Positions 1 through 8,818 of a DNA stretch of 64,000 bases are shown here, piece after piece. The stretch covers positions 259,651-323,650 of the forward strand of contig JAKIVZ010000001.1 of NCBI GenBank assembly GCA_022750295.1, given 5' to 3'. A model generated the notes under the pieces. It was given only the letters and a program-made list of their open reading frames with translations. It had not been told where the DNA came from and made no database searches. How positions within the stretch are numbered: position 1 is the first letter of the stretch; each line of letters opens with the position of its first letter. The position numbers and the translations under genes are program-made. Source of the DNA: Candidatus Lutacidiplasma silvani (GTDB lineage Archaea > Thermoplasmatota > Thermoplasmata > Lutacidiplasmatales > UBA184).

Positions 1-693
1 GTGCGAGGCGGCCTCGTGCGGGTCTCGAAGGCCCGGGCGGTTCGGCTCCTGCAGGAGGGGATCCGACGCGAGCTCGGACAGCCGATGGAACTTGCCGACG
101 CGACCCGGGCGGCCATCGCGGAAGCGGAGGCCGAACTCCTCGCCGACGTCGAGGCCCGGATGCCCGCGCCCACGGCCCGTTCCGGGACCGGGGTCGGGCC
201 GCTGCGACCGGAGATCTTTCCCCCGTGCATCCGGGCGATGCGCCGGAGCCTCCAGGACGGGGAGAATCTCTCCCACGCTGGGCGGTTCGCGCTCGCGGCG
301 TTCCTTCACCGGGCGGGCGCCGACGCCGACACGATCGTCGACAGCTACCGCGGCGCGCCGGACTTCGACGAGGCGGTCACCCGGTACCAGGTCGAACACA
401 TCACCCAGCGCGACGGCGGGCGGGGATATTCGCCGAGCGAGTGCGCCACGCTCCAGACCCACGGGCTGTGCTACAAGGAAGGGGACAAGCAGTCGAAGAT
501 CGCGGCCGACCAACTGCCGGACCCGCTCTGCCACGAACCGCGGCTCCGCCACCCGTTGCAGTACTACCGGATCCGGGGCGGGAAGGTCGCGATCGACGAC
601 CTCGGCGCGGACGACGGATCCGCTACGACGCCGGCGGGAGGGCCCGGTACACCCGGAGCGCCCGGGCGACGGCCGTCCACTGCCCGGCGATGA
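1..693 (+). CDS. priL: DNA primase large subunit PriL (C-terminal part, 5' end cut by window)
   Basis: This is the C-terminal portion of the archaeal/eukaryotic primase large subunit, which partners with PriS to make RNA primers for replication. Four cysteines at residues 76, 148, 157 and 177 of the visible part have the spacing of the [4Fe-4S] cluster ligands of the PriL C-terminal domain, and the segment around YSPSECATLQTHGLC is characteristic. Archaeal PriL proteins are usually 300-400 residues, so roughly the N-terminal third to half lies outside the window; the GTG at base 1 is probably internal. The last 71 bases overlap the convergent CDP-alcohol phosphotransferase gene, and the final ~25 residues are low-complexity Gly/Pro/Arg, probably a disordered tail. 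Identity is confident; the 5' boundary is not. Confidence 0.88.
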   Translation: MRGGLVRVSKARAVRLLQEGIRRELGQPMELADATRAAIAEAEAELLADVEARMPAPTARSGTGVGPLRPEIFPPCIRAMRRSLQDGENLSHAGRFALAAFLHRAGADADTIVDSYRGAPDFDEAVTRYQVEHITQRDGGRGYSPSECATLQTHGLCYKEGDKQSKIAADQLPDPLCHEPRLRHPLQYYRIRGGKVAIDDLGADDGSATTPAGGPGTPGAPGRRPSTARR

Positions 694-1285
694 CGAAGTA
701 GACGAGCGCCGCATCGAGGACGGTGAACGTGAGCCCCGCGACGTGGATCCGGGAGAGCGGCGCCGTCGGCGCCCACGGCCACGGCAGCGAGAGGTCGAAC
801 TCGAGGAGCGCGGCGGCCGCGAGGATCACGAGCCGGTCGGCCCTCGTGAGGAGCCCTCCGTAGAGCCGCCCCTGGCCGACCGCCTGGGCCTGCGTGCCCA
901 TGTAGCTCGTCAGGAGGAGGCTCACGAGGGCGAGGAGGGCGAGGATCGGGCTCGCGTACGCGCAGACCGCGATCCCGAGGAGGAGGAGGACGTCGGCGTA
1001 CCGGTCGAGGACGTGGTCGAGGAAGTCCCCGCGGACCGACGTCTTCCCCGTCTCCCGGGCGACCTCGCCGTCGAGGACATCGAAGACGCCGGCGAAGAAG
1101 ATCACGAGGCCGACGGGGAGGAACAGGAGCGGCGTCGTCCACCGGACGAGGGCCGCGAGGAGCGCGGCGAGGGCGGCGAGCCCGATCGCCATCCCGCTCA
1201 GCCGGTTCGGGGGCCACCGGAGGAACGGGCGGGCGAGCCGCCGGACGTACGGCTGGACCCGGTCCCGGTACGACTCGGTGACCAT
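623..1285 (-). CDS. CDP-alcohol phosphatidyltransferase (archaetidylinositol-phosphate synthase-like)
   Basis: An integral membrane enzyme of 220 aa that joins a CDP-activated lipid to a polar alcohol, the head-group step of phospholipid synthesis. The family motif D-x2-DG-x2-AR-x8-G-x3-D-x3-D is complete: D69, D72, G73, A76, R77, G86, D90 and D94, which bind Mg2+ and the CDP group. Several hydrophobic segments follow, as expected for the six-helix fold. In archaea this family usually makes archaetidylinositol phosphate or archaetidylglycerol phosphate; the exact alcohol cannot be read from sequence. It starts 9 nt after the stop of the Fap7-like kinase gene and is probably cotranscribed. Its 3' end overlaps priL on the opposite strand. 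Confidence 0.85.
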   Translation of the reverse strand: MVTESYRDRVQPYVRRLARPFLRWPPNRLSGMAIGLAALAALLAALVRWTTPLLFLPVGLVIFFAGVFDVLDGEVARETGKTSVRGDFLDHVLDRYADVLLLLGIAVCAYASPILALLALVSLLLTSYMGTQAQAVGQGRLYGGLLTRADRLVILAAAALLEFDLSLPWPWAPTAPLSRIHVAGLTFTVLDAALVYFVIAGQWTAVARALRVYRALPPAS

Positions 1286-1294
1286 TGGAGCGCG

Positions 1295-1867
1295 CTACGC
1301 CGGCCGGTCCAAAAGGTGCGCGGCGACGCGCGGGTCCGTGAGCCAGTCGATCTTCCGGTCTCGGCGCGGGACCCGCCGGTCGAAGATCTCCGCGACCTCG
1401 GCCGCCACCGCCCGGACCGACCGGTGCGTCGTATCGACCTCCCAGACCCGACGCCGGAGACGGCGGGCCTCGAAGAGCACGAGGTCGAGCGCCTCGGCCA
1501 GGTAGTTTTCCTGCCGGTCCGCGGCGGTTCCCCGTCGGGCGGCGCGGAGGCGACGACGGAGCTCGTCGGGTCGACACCGGAGGACGACGACGTCGCGGAT
1601 CGGGAGCAGGTGGGCGAGGTGGCCGACGACGATCGGTTCCGGAATGCCGCGCGACCCGGCGGAGATCCGGCGGGAGAGCGCGGGGAGGTCGACGTCGATC
1701 CCCCCTCGAGTCCGTCGCCCCACGCCCTCCCGGACGGCGAGTTCGCCGACCTCGACGACCCCGGCGGTCCGGCGAAGAACGTCCCCGACCGCCGACTTGC
1801 CGGTCCCGGGGGTTCCGGTGAGCGCGAGCCGCGCCGGAGAGGCCGAGGATCGTCGACTCGTTCTCAT
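1295..1867 (-). CDS. Adenylate kinase-like P-loop NTPase (Fap7/CINAP type)
   Basis: A 190-aa nucleoside monophosphate kinase-fold protein. The Walker A loop GTPGTGKS lies at residues 18-25 and a basic, Arg-rich lid region follows in the middle (RRGTAADRQENYLAEALD). Short size and divergent sequence match the archaeal putative adenylate kinases related to Fap7/hCINAP, which act as ATPases in small-subunit ribosome assembly as well as having adenylate kinase activity. It is the promoter-proximal gene of a two-gene unit with the CDP-alcohol phosphotransferase. A TTAAAG box on the minus strand about 27-30 nt upstream of the ATG suggests an almost leaderless transcript. The family assignment is fairly sure; the cellular role is inferred. 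Confidence 0.8.
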   Translation of the reverse strand: MRTSRRSSASPARLALTGTPGTGKSAVGDVLRRTAGVVEVGELAVREGVGRRTRGGIDVDLPALSRRISAGSRGIPEPIVVGHLAHLLPIRDVVVLRCRPDELRRRLRAARRGTAADRQENYLAEALDLVLFEARRLRRRVWEVDTTHRSVRAVAAEVAEIFDRRVPRRDRKIDWLTDPRVAAHLLDRPA

Positions 1868-1887
1868 CGACGACGGCCACCCCCGAA

Positions 1888-1900
1888 GGTCTTTAAGCAG
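1888..1900 (-). promoter_or_regulatory. TATA box for the Fap7-like/CDP-alcohol phosphotransferase unit
   Basis: The minus-strand sequence CTGCTTAAAGACC places a TTAAA core 26-30 nt before the ATG at 1867, the spacing of an archaeal TATA box with a leaderless or near-leaderless start. No equally good box is seen for the divergent protease gene; GGCTAGTATGC at 1902-1912, about 65 nt before its ATG, is a weak candidate. Confidence 0.5.
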
Positions 1901-1972
1901 AGGCTAGTATGCTGCGGCGCTCCCTCTCACCGACGAGAAGGATCGACATTGTCCCCCCGCAGAGTGCGAACC

Positions 1973-4900
1973 ATGGAACCAACACTACCCCTAGTCCGCC
2001 CATTCGCCGTACTTCGGCCCTACGCCCGCGTAGGGACCGCCGTCGCCCTCGTGCTGGTGATGGTCCTTTCGGGCGCGACCATGGCGTTCGCCACGGGCGC
2101 CGCCGGCGCGACGTCCCCGAGCGGAGGGCTCCCGACCGCCGCCGCCCCCACCGGGGTCGTCCAGTCCGGGTCCCAACTGCAGAACGACTCGTATCTCCAG
2201 AACCCCGGGACCCCGATGGCGTCGCTGAACAACAGCACCGTCCTCGGGAACACCAGCCCGAACCAGCCGGTCTCGTTCACCGTCGGCTTCCAGATGCGGA
2301 ACGCCCAGGCGCTCGCGAACATCATCTCGGAGGAGGAGACCGCCGGGTCCGGGATGTACCACCAGTGGCTGACCCTCTCGGAGGAGGAGACGCTCTTCGG
2401 GCCGTCCCCCACGACGGTCCAGGACACGGAGAATTACTTCGAGTCGCTCGGATTCCAGCTCGGGACCCGTGGCCCGATCTCGATCTCGTTCCTCGGCTCG
2501 GCGGCCCAGGTCGATAAAGCGTTCAAGTCCCAGATGGTGAACGTCGAGCTCAGCAACGGCTCGACCGTCTACGTCAACGACCTCCCCCTCGCCCTTCCCA
2601 CCCCGATCGCGACCGAGGTCGCGACCGTGAACGGCCTCGACTCGGCGGTCGTCATGCAACCGACGAACATGTTCAACGGCCAGATGCTCGGCTCGGTCGA
2701 CGCGAACGCCGGGATCCCGGCCGCCGACCAGCCGTCGTTCAACAGCGCGTTCGAGAACGCGACGGAGGGGAACGTCAGCGCGATGTACAACTACACGAAC
2801 CACGCGTTCGTCTGGTTCAAGTATTACTCGACGACCCACCACCAGTTCCGGACCTACCAGGTCGTCACGCCCGCGGCGCTGAGCACGATGTACCAGGCGA
2901 TGCCTCTCATCGACCAGGGGATCACCGGCAACTCGACCGGCACCCCGATCAGCATCGCGATCGTCATGGCCGGCGGGATCAACCCCGGCGACCTTCGCGG
3001 ATTCAGCCAGATGCTCTGGAACAACCCGAACCAGATCATCGACCGGGTCAAGCCCGTCCCCGTCGACCGGACGTTCGGCCTCAACGGCACGCTCACCTGG
3101 ACCGACGGCGGCTCCGGCGAGATGGCGCTCGACATCGAGTACTCCAGCACCATGGCCCCGGGCGCCCGGATCATCCCGGTCTACGGCCCGACCCTCGCCG
3201 ACAACATCCTCGATGACGATTACGCGGCGATCGCTTCGATGACGACCGCGCCGAACATCATCTCGAACTCGTACGGGGGCGGCGAGGACCGCGAGCCGAA
3301 CCTCTACGGTCCGAGCTGGGCGAACTCGGTCACCCTCCACGACTACTTCATGCTCCTCACGGGGCGCGGCTCGACGATCCTCGTCTCCAGCGCCGACGGC
3401 GGCGGCTTCGACGTCGACAGCGGCGTGCTGTCGGGCAGCTTCCCCGCGACCGACCCGTATGTCCTCTCGGTCGACGGGATTCGGTCCATCGCCCTCACGG
3501 CCGACGGCTCGCAGTTCCCCGCGAACAACTCGTACGGCCAATTCCAGACGCAGCTCCCAATCTTCGGCCTCCCGAACGAGACGATCCACGTCGACCAGAC
3601 GAGCTCCCTCGGGCCCCAGGAGTTCTGGTACACTCCGACCACCAACATCACGCTCTACGCGCCGCCCTACGCGTCGGGCGGCTTCGGGACCAGCTACTGG
3701 TTCACCCAGCCCTGGTTCCAGCACGGGGTCGGCGTGCCGAACGTCGGGCGGGCGCTCGGCAGCGGGGTCGCGGCCGAAGCGGACTTCAACGAGACGATCT
3801 TCTTCGACGGCGTCATCGAGTGGGGGTACGGCGGGACGAGCTTCGCCTGCCCGACGACCGCCGGCGAGTTCGCGCTGATCGACGACTACCTGCGCGACAA
3901 CGGCCAGAGCCCGTACCTCGGCCTCGGGGACTACCCCGTGTTCCGGGTCGCGAACGCCTGGTACAACGGCAACGTCTCGCTCGTCCCCTACGCGGACGTC
4001 ACCAACGGGACGAGCTACTGGGGCAACATCGGTGCCCAGGACCAGTACGCCTGGCCGCCGGGGCAGGACTTCCCCAACACGACGGTCAACGGCCACGTGG
4101 TTTCGACGTACGGCGACACCCTGCCGGGGTTCGACTTCCCGACGGGCTGGGGGTCGATCAACATTTACAACTTCGCTCGGGATCTGCTGCAGATCGAGCA
4201 AATGCCGGGTTCGTTCATCACGGTGAACGCAACCTCGAACCACTATGCCCCGGTCCAGTGGGGGAACCTGACGACGAACGGGACCTACACGATTCACGTC
4301 AACGCGACAAGCGCGATCGCTGCCTCAGGCCCTGTCGTGGGAGTTGAGTACTTCGGAGTCAACGGAGTGAAGCAGACTTTCTACCCGGCCATCACGTCTA
4401 CGCTGCTTCCCGCCGGGGGATTCGACTTCACTCTGAACACCTCGGTGTCTCCATTCGCCCCGCTCTTCTCCGCAGGACTCGTAGAATTTACGCTCGGGAA
4501 CGCGACGGATCACAATCTCGGCTTCGCTTACTCTTGGGTTTCCCCCCAACTTCCCACCGGCCCACTCAACGTCACGGTCGTCCAACCCGGCAGCGGCGGA
4601 ACGGTCGGCGGATATGCCGAGTTCAACGGGTTCCTTGGCTATGGCCCGCCGACGATGGAGCCCGCGTGCTGCGGTGCGTTGTTCCCCAACACGTTCACCG
4701 TCCGCGTGACCCAGAACGGGCACCCGGTCTACGACGCGCAGGTCTCCGCCCAGGTGGCGTCGACGAGCTCCATAGCGTTCTCCGGTACGCTCGCCGAGGC
4801 GGTAACGAACTCGTATGGGAACCCCCACTACCTGTCGCCGACGATCATCTCCCAGACGTACACGAACCTGACCGGGTACGCCCTCGTCTACACCTGGAAC

Positions 4901-6967
4901 GTCATCGCCCCGACGACGTTCTTCGTGAACGCGAGCTACGGGGTCCCCACGGGTGGAACGACCTACCAGGTTCTTCCCGGCCCCAATGTGGGGATCTCGG
5001 ACGCGTCCGGCGGCACGATGTCGAACTTCAACATCATCCGCTGGATCCTCTTCGCGACCCACCAGAACGACTCCGATGCGAACATCGCCCGGTACGAGGC
5101 GAACGCGCTCAACCAGACCGCCTATTGGAACCTCATGTACGGCTGGCAGGGGGAGCGGCTCGCGGTCGACGTGAACAACTACTCGGGCGCGCCGGTCTCC
5201 GGCGCGAACGTCTGGCTCGGGACGTTCGACTCCGGGCGCGAGACGAAGTTCGAGAGTTACCAGGCCACCGGCGGCACGCTCGGGGTCACGAACGCCTCGG
5301 GGACCGCCAACGTCTCCGGACCCGGCGGGATCGCGTACATCCAGATCCCCGACAACATGTCGGACCAGGGATTCTTCTCCCAGACCGCGGAAGGACAGAC
5401 CGCCGGCTGGGGATTCGTCGCGGTCGACGTCCCCGGAGCGGTGAATCGAACGTTCCAGTACTCGGAGCCGTGCGCCCCGAATTCGCCGACGTTCACGGCG
5501 TTGATCACCTGCGAGTACAACAACTCGTACGAGCGGAACTACACGGCCGCCCCGATCATCGTGCTGCCCAATCCGGTCAACCTCACCATGGAGACCCCGA
5601 ACCAGCTCCCGTTGAGCTTCTTCGGCGTCGGGGCGAACGTTTCGTTCGAGGTCAACGTCACTCTGCCGTTCGAGGACCCCACCGCGGGCGGGAACATCGG
5701 GTGGAACTGGCCCTCCTCGCTGGAACACATCGATACGATCAAGGCGTATGTCGACGGCCAGTTCGCCCTGGATCTCTCGCCGGATACCCCACCGTTCTGG
5801 CAGAACCTGACGGAGTTCGGGAACCTCTCGAACGACTACGCGCCCGGGGCACACAACCTGACGCTCGTTATCACCGACAGCCAGGGGCACGTGTTCACCG
5901 AGACGGACAAGTTCATCGTCGGGGGCGTCACCATCACCAACCTCGCGAGCGACAACCTCTACACGGTCGTGCCGTACGTCGTCAACTGGACGCTGGATAT
6001 CCCGGCGTCCGAGGTGTACAACTACACCTTCAACCAGTCGTTCGACCTCCGCTACGTCTCGAACGGTTGCGGCGGCCTCCGCAACCCGTGCCCGACCGTC
6101 GTGAACCTGACCGAGAAGATCAAGGACGGCCAGGTGAACTACAACCAATCGATCAACCTGACCCTGATGGGCCTCGACGGGTTCTATTCGGGATATGGGG
6201 CGTCCGGAGGGTATCCACCGGGCCAGTACCAGGTGATCATCTGGCTCACGGCCAACAACACCGGGTCGATCGCGAAGCAGGTGAACACCTACCTGATCTT
6301 CTCGCAGGTCACCGCCTCGATCAACGGGCCGGGGAAGAATGCGACCGTCCCTCTCGGGAACGTGACGATCGCGTACAACTACTCGGGCGGGTACATCAAC
6401 AACGCCACGCTGAACGTCTTCCTCTTGGGCGACAACAATTCGCCGGTCTTCACGGCCGGCGCCTACGTCCCGGCGGTCGGAGAACAGCCGCGGGGTGGTT
6501 CGGCCACCTGGGAGGCGGTCGAGGTCGGCCAGTACGAGATCATCCTGACGCTCGGGACCCCGTACGCGAACTACACCGCGCACAATTGGATCAACGTCTC
6601 GAACCTCAACGGGCTCGTGTACCTGAACCAGTCGTTGGGGCCGAAGCCGCTGATCTCCCTCTCGGCGCCGCAACTGGGCGCGATGCTCGCGATCATCGGC
6701 CTCGTGATCGGACTCATCCTGGGCTTGATCGCGGCGCCCGCGTTCCGCCCGTCGAACCGGGGCTCGGCGTCCGGACGGCCCTCCTCCGGTGCGAAGCCGT
6801 GGGACGAAGGGAAGGACGACACGGCCGCTGGGGTGGGCGGAGCTGGGGCCACGGGAGTCGGTGCCGGGACCCCCGGCGGGCTCAGTTGCCCGATCTGCCA
6901 CGAGCCGGCCATGAGCGAGTTCTCGCTCCACCAGCACCAGCAGGTCGTCCACGGGCTCGAAGAGTAG
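1973..6967 (+). CDS. Giant membrane-anchored sedolisin (S53) protease with cytosolic C2H2 zinc-finger tail
   Basis: A 1,664-aa secreted peptidase of the sedolisin/kumamolisin family, acid-acting serine-carboxyl proteases. A signal segment (about residues 18-45) is followed by a pro-kumamolisin-like domain (about 60-250) and the catalytic domain (about 300-740). Catalytic residues are visible as E383 and D387 (GEMALD), the oxyanion D475 (SSADGGG) and S623 (GGTSFACP). Then come beta-rich domains (about 740-1560) dense in N-x-S/T sequons, a transmembrane helix (about 1565-1590), a Gly/Ala linker, and a C-terminal CPIC...H-x4-H finger (C1639, C1642, H1655, H1660). The ATG at 1973 was chosen because it precedes the signal peptide; the frame stays open far upstream only because of GC-rich codon bias. 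The following surface protein repeats its membrane-proximal module. The protease role is secure; the finger is unusual. Confidence 0.9.
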   Translation: MEPTLPLVRPFAVLRPYARVGTAVALVLVMVLSGATMAFATGAAGATSPSGGLPTAAAPTGVVQSGSQLQNDSYLQNPGTPMASLNNSTVLGNTSPNQPVSFTVGFQMRNAQALANIISEEETAGSGMYHQWLTLSEEETLFGPSPTTVQDTENYFESLGFQLGTRGPISISFLGSAAQVDKAFKSQMVNVELSNGSTVYVNDLPLALPTPIATEVATVNGLDSAVVMQPTNMFNGQMLGSVDANAGIPAADQPSFNSAFENATEGNVSAMYNYTNHAFVWFKYYSTTHHQFRTYQVVTPAALSTMYQAMPLIDQGITGNSTGTPISIAIVMAGGINPGDLRGFSQMLWNNPNQIIDRVKPVPVDRTFGLNGTLTWTDGGSGEMALDIEYSSTMAPGARIIPVYGPTLADNILDDDYAAIASMTTAPNIISNSYGGGEDREPNLYGPSWANSVTLHDYFMLLTGRGSTILVSSADGGGFDVDSGVLSGSFPATDPYVLSVDGIRSIALTADGSQFPANNSYGQFQTQLPIFGLPNETIHVDQTSSLGPQEFWYTPTTNITLYAPPYASGGFGTSYWFTQPWFQHGVGVPNVGRALGSGVAAEADFNETIFFDGVIEWGYGGTSFACPTTAGEFALIDDYLRDNGQSPYLGLGDYPVFRVANAWYNGNVSLVPYADVTNGTSYWGNIGAQDQYAWPPGQDFPNTTVNGHVVSTYGDTLPGFDFPTGWGSINIYNFARDLLQIEQMPGSFITVNATSNHYAPVQWGNLTTNGTYTIHVNATSAIAASGPVVGVEYFGVNGVKQTFYPAITSTLLPAGGFDFTLNTSVSPFAPLFSAGLVEFTLGNATDHNLGFAYSWVSPQLPTGPLNVTVVQPGSGGTVGGYAEFNGFLGYGPPTMEPACCGALFPNTFTVRVTQNGHPVYDAQVSAQVASTSSIAFSGTLAEAVTNSYGNPHYLSPTIISQTYTNLTGYALVYTWNVIAPTTFFVNASYGVPTGGTTYQVLPGPNVGISDASGGTMSNFNIIRWILFATHQNDSDANIARYEANALNQTAYWNLMYGWQGERLAVDVNNYSGAPVSGANVWLGTFDSGRETKFESYQATGGTLGVTNASGTANVSGPGGIAYIQIPDNMSDQGFFSQTAEGQTAGWGFVAVDVPGAVNRTFQYSEPCAPNSPTFTALITCEYNNSYERNYTAAPIIVLPNPVNLTMETPNQLPLSFFGVGANVSFEVNVTLPFEDPTAGGNIGWNWPSSLEHIDTIKAYVDGQFALDLSPDTPPFWQNLTEFGNLSNDYAPGAHNLTLVITDSQGHVFTETDKFIVGGVTITNLASDNLYTVVPYVVNWTLDIPASEVYNYTFNQSFDLRYVSNGCGGLRNPCPTVVNLTEKIKDGQVNYNQSINLTLMGLDGFYSGYGASGGYPPGQYQVIIWLTANNTGSIAKQVNTYLIFSQVTASINGPGKNATVPLGNVTIAYNYSGGYINNATLNVFLLGDNNSPVFTAGAYVPAVGEQPRGGSATWEAVEVGQYEIILTLGTPYANYTAHNWINVSNLNGLVYLNQSLGPKPLISLSAPQLGAMLAIIGLVIGLILGLIAAPAFRPSNRGSASGRPSSGAKPWDEGKDDTAAGVGGAGATGVGAGTPGGLSCPICHEPAMSEFSLHQHQQVVHGLEE

Positions 6968-7083
6968 AACCTGCCCCCGAACCCCTTCCTCGTCCGGACG
7001 TACGGGCTGTCCCTCGCCCGGCTCCGATTATCCGTCGTGCCCCGAGTCCCCGAGGGGTTCCGCTCTCTCTGTCCGTTCCGCGA

Positions 7084-7092
7084 CATTTAAGT
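7084..7092 (+). promoter_or_regulatory. TATA box of the surface stalk protein gene
   Basis: ATTTAAGTA lies 23-31 nt before the ATG at 7115, so the mRNA is probably leaderless. No Shine-Dalgarno-like sequence is seen between them. The 147-bp gap after the protease otherwise holds nothing recognisable. Confidence 0.55.
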
Positions 7093-7114
7093 AATGAAAG
7101 TCGTCACCTGACCT

Positions 7115-8698
7115 ATGCGCCGATTTTGGGGTTCCGCGCTTGGGACGACTGCGACAATCGCCGTGATTCTGGTCGCGCTGGCTTTCGTCGGGGCCGGGGC
7201 TTTTGCCCCCGTGACCACGAGCGGCGCCCGGGCGGCGGCAGGTCTGGGTTCCGGCGCTTCCGTGAGCCATTCGGCGGCTCCCGCCGCGGCCGCCGTGGCC
7301 GCCCCGAAGGCGATCGTTCCCCCCGCGATGCACGCGGCCGGCGGGAACAACTCCACGAACTCCACCAACGCGTCGTACGTCAACATCACCTGGGTTCAGC
7401 TGACCCCCCAGTCGCCGACCGTTGCGCCCGGGGGGAGCGTGACCCTGACCGTCGTAGCCCTCTGCTCGAACGCGACCCTGACCAACGCCAGTTGCCCGAT
7501 GGGCGTGACCTACGCGTGGAGCCAGGCGGGCACCGTCGCGGGCACCTTGAACGCGAGCGGAAATAACACCACGGCCGTGTTCTGGGCCAGTTGGACCCCG
7601 GCGACCGCGACCGTCTCGGTCACCGCGACCCTGAACGACTCGAACGTTTCGGCGAGCGTATCGTCCGGGACGAACTCCTCCTTGATCACCGTGTTCACGA
7701 GCGGGATGCCGGTGGTGACCGTCTCGTACAGCACGGTGTTCTCGCTCTACGAGATCGCTCCGTTCACGATCTTCTGGAACGTGAGCGTTGCGAACGGCAC
7801 GATCGGGAGTGGGACGACCTGGGTCAGCCTCAACGTCCGCGACATCTCCGGGAACTGCGGCACCCAGTACTCCGACATCGGGGTCGGCGAACCATTCTGT
7901 CCGACGGTCGTCAATCTGTCGGAACCGATTCACGGAAGCTCGGGTAGCTTCTCCCAGGTGATCAATTACTCCGGATTGAACTCGACCGGGTACGCGGCGG
8001 CCTCGGGCGGGACGTTCCCCCCCGACAGCTTCCAGTTCATCGTCTGGGCGACCGACAACAACTCCGAGGCGAACGTCACCACCGGGCAGGAGCAGAACAT
8101 GTACCTGGTGTTCCAGACCCCGAGCGGGAGCTTCCTTTCCCCGCTCCCGGCGTCGGACCTTTCGACGGGCAACATCAGCTTCGTCGTCAGCTACACCGGG
8201 GACTACATCGTGTCCGCCGAGCTCGAGGTCGAGAACGCGACCCACCAGATCGTCTTCCTGTCGGCCGTCTACGCGGTCGGCGCGGGCAACCGGACCGTCG
8301 GAGCCCCGACCCCCTGGCTGGCCGCGACCCCGGGGACGTACACCGCGATCGTGAACATCACGACCTCGTACGGGTCGTTCCCGATCTCCGAGACGCTGAC
8401 CGTCCTCGCGGCGGGGCAGACGATTTACGTCAACCACACGAGCACCCAGACGAACGGCGAGCCGGGCGGCCTGTCCCCCGCGGTCACCGCGACGCTGCTG
8501 CTGGTCGTGGGCCTGATCATCGGCCTGATCGTCGCGCTCGTGCTCGGCCGGATGATGTGGGGCGCCCCGAGCCAGCCGTCGTCCCCGCAGCCCTGGACCC
8601 CGACCGAGTCGGGCAGCTCCGCGTCCTCCACGGAAAGCTCGTCGACCGGCGGAAGCTCCTCGGACTCCTCGTCCGGAGGAACCTCTCCGAAGCCGTAG
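7115..8698 (+). CDS. Membrane-anchored surface protein sharing the S53 protease stalk module
   Basis: A 527-aa protein of unknown function with a signal peptide (about residues 8-32), an extracellular beta-rich region with many N-x-S/T sequons, one C-terminal transmembrane helix (about 455-480) and a Ser-rich cytosolic tail. About residues 200-480 resemble the last ~300 extracellular residues of the preceding protease. Shared landmarks include a CPTVVNL(S/T)E segment, a Y-x-A-x-GG-x(F/Y)PP segment, an N-x-(S/T)-x-x-V-x-Y-(T/N)-Y/G-(D/G)-Y-I segment and the GLIIGLI-type membrane helix. The N-terminal part has an Ig/PKD-like feel (VAPGGSVTLTV). It lacks any protease motif and the zinc finger. 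It may be a partner or accessory stalk of the protease; that is inference from homology and adjacency. Confidence 0.8.
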   Translation: MRRFWGSALGTTATIAVILVALAFVGAGAFAPVTTSGARAAAGLGSGASVSHSAAPAAAAVAAPKAIVPPAMHAAGGNNSTNSTNASYVNITWVQLTPQSPTVAPGGSVTLTVVALCSNATLTNASCPMGVTYAWSQAGTVAGTLNASGNNTTAVFWASWTPATATVSVTATLNDSNVSASVSSGTNSSLITVFTSGMPVVTVSYSTVFSLYEIAPFTIFWNVSVANGTIGSGTTWVSLNVRDISGNCGTQYSDIGVGEPFCPTVVNLSEPIHGSSGSFSQVINYSGLNSTGYAAASGGTFPPDSFQFIVWATDNNSEANVTTGQEQNMYLVFQTPSGSFLSPLPASDLSTGNISFVVSYTGDYIVSAELEVENATHQIVFLSAVYAVGAGNRTVGAPTPWLAATPGTYTAIVNITTSYGSFPISETLTVLAAGQTIYVNHTSTQTNGEPGGLSPAVTATLLLVVGLIIGLIVALVLGRMMWGAPSQPSSPQPWTPTESGSSASSTESSSTGGSSSDSSSGGTSPKP

Positions 8699-8713
8699 GC
8701 CGAGGTCGGCCGT

Positions 8714-8736
8714 CTCCCCCGGGGTCCCCGGGGGAG
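8714..8736. terminator. 23-bp perfect palindrome between convergent genes
   Basis: CTCCCCCGGGG, a central T, and CCCCGGGGGAG form a perfect inverted repeat 15 nt after the stop of the surface protein gene, in the 120-bp gap before the convergent glyA stop. It could fold as a hairpin in either transcript and act as a bidirectional terminator. Archaeal terminators normally rely on U-tracts, and only a short TTTT (8771-8774) is nearby, so this is tentative. Confidence 0.4.
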
Positions 8737-8818
8737 CGGTGCGAGGCGAACCCCTTCCAAGGCACGAGATTTTGCTGGAATCGTTCGGACGGCGGACGCG
8801 CCGCTCGGCGGGCCGTTC

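Noticed and set aside
92-1972. Upstream extension of the S53 protease frame giving a 2,291-residue product
   Set aside because: It runs antisense through the lipid synthase and kinase genes and is Arg/Pro-rich low-complexity sequence; the signal peptide begins at 1973.
1991-4297. 768-codon minus-strand frame inside the S53 protease
   Set aside because: Composition is that of a GC-rich antisense shadow; catalytic motifs lie on the plus strand.
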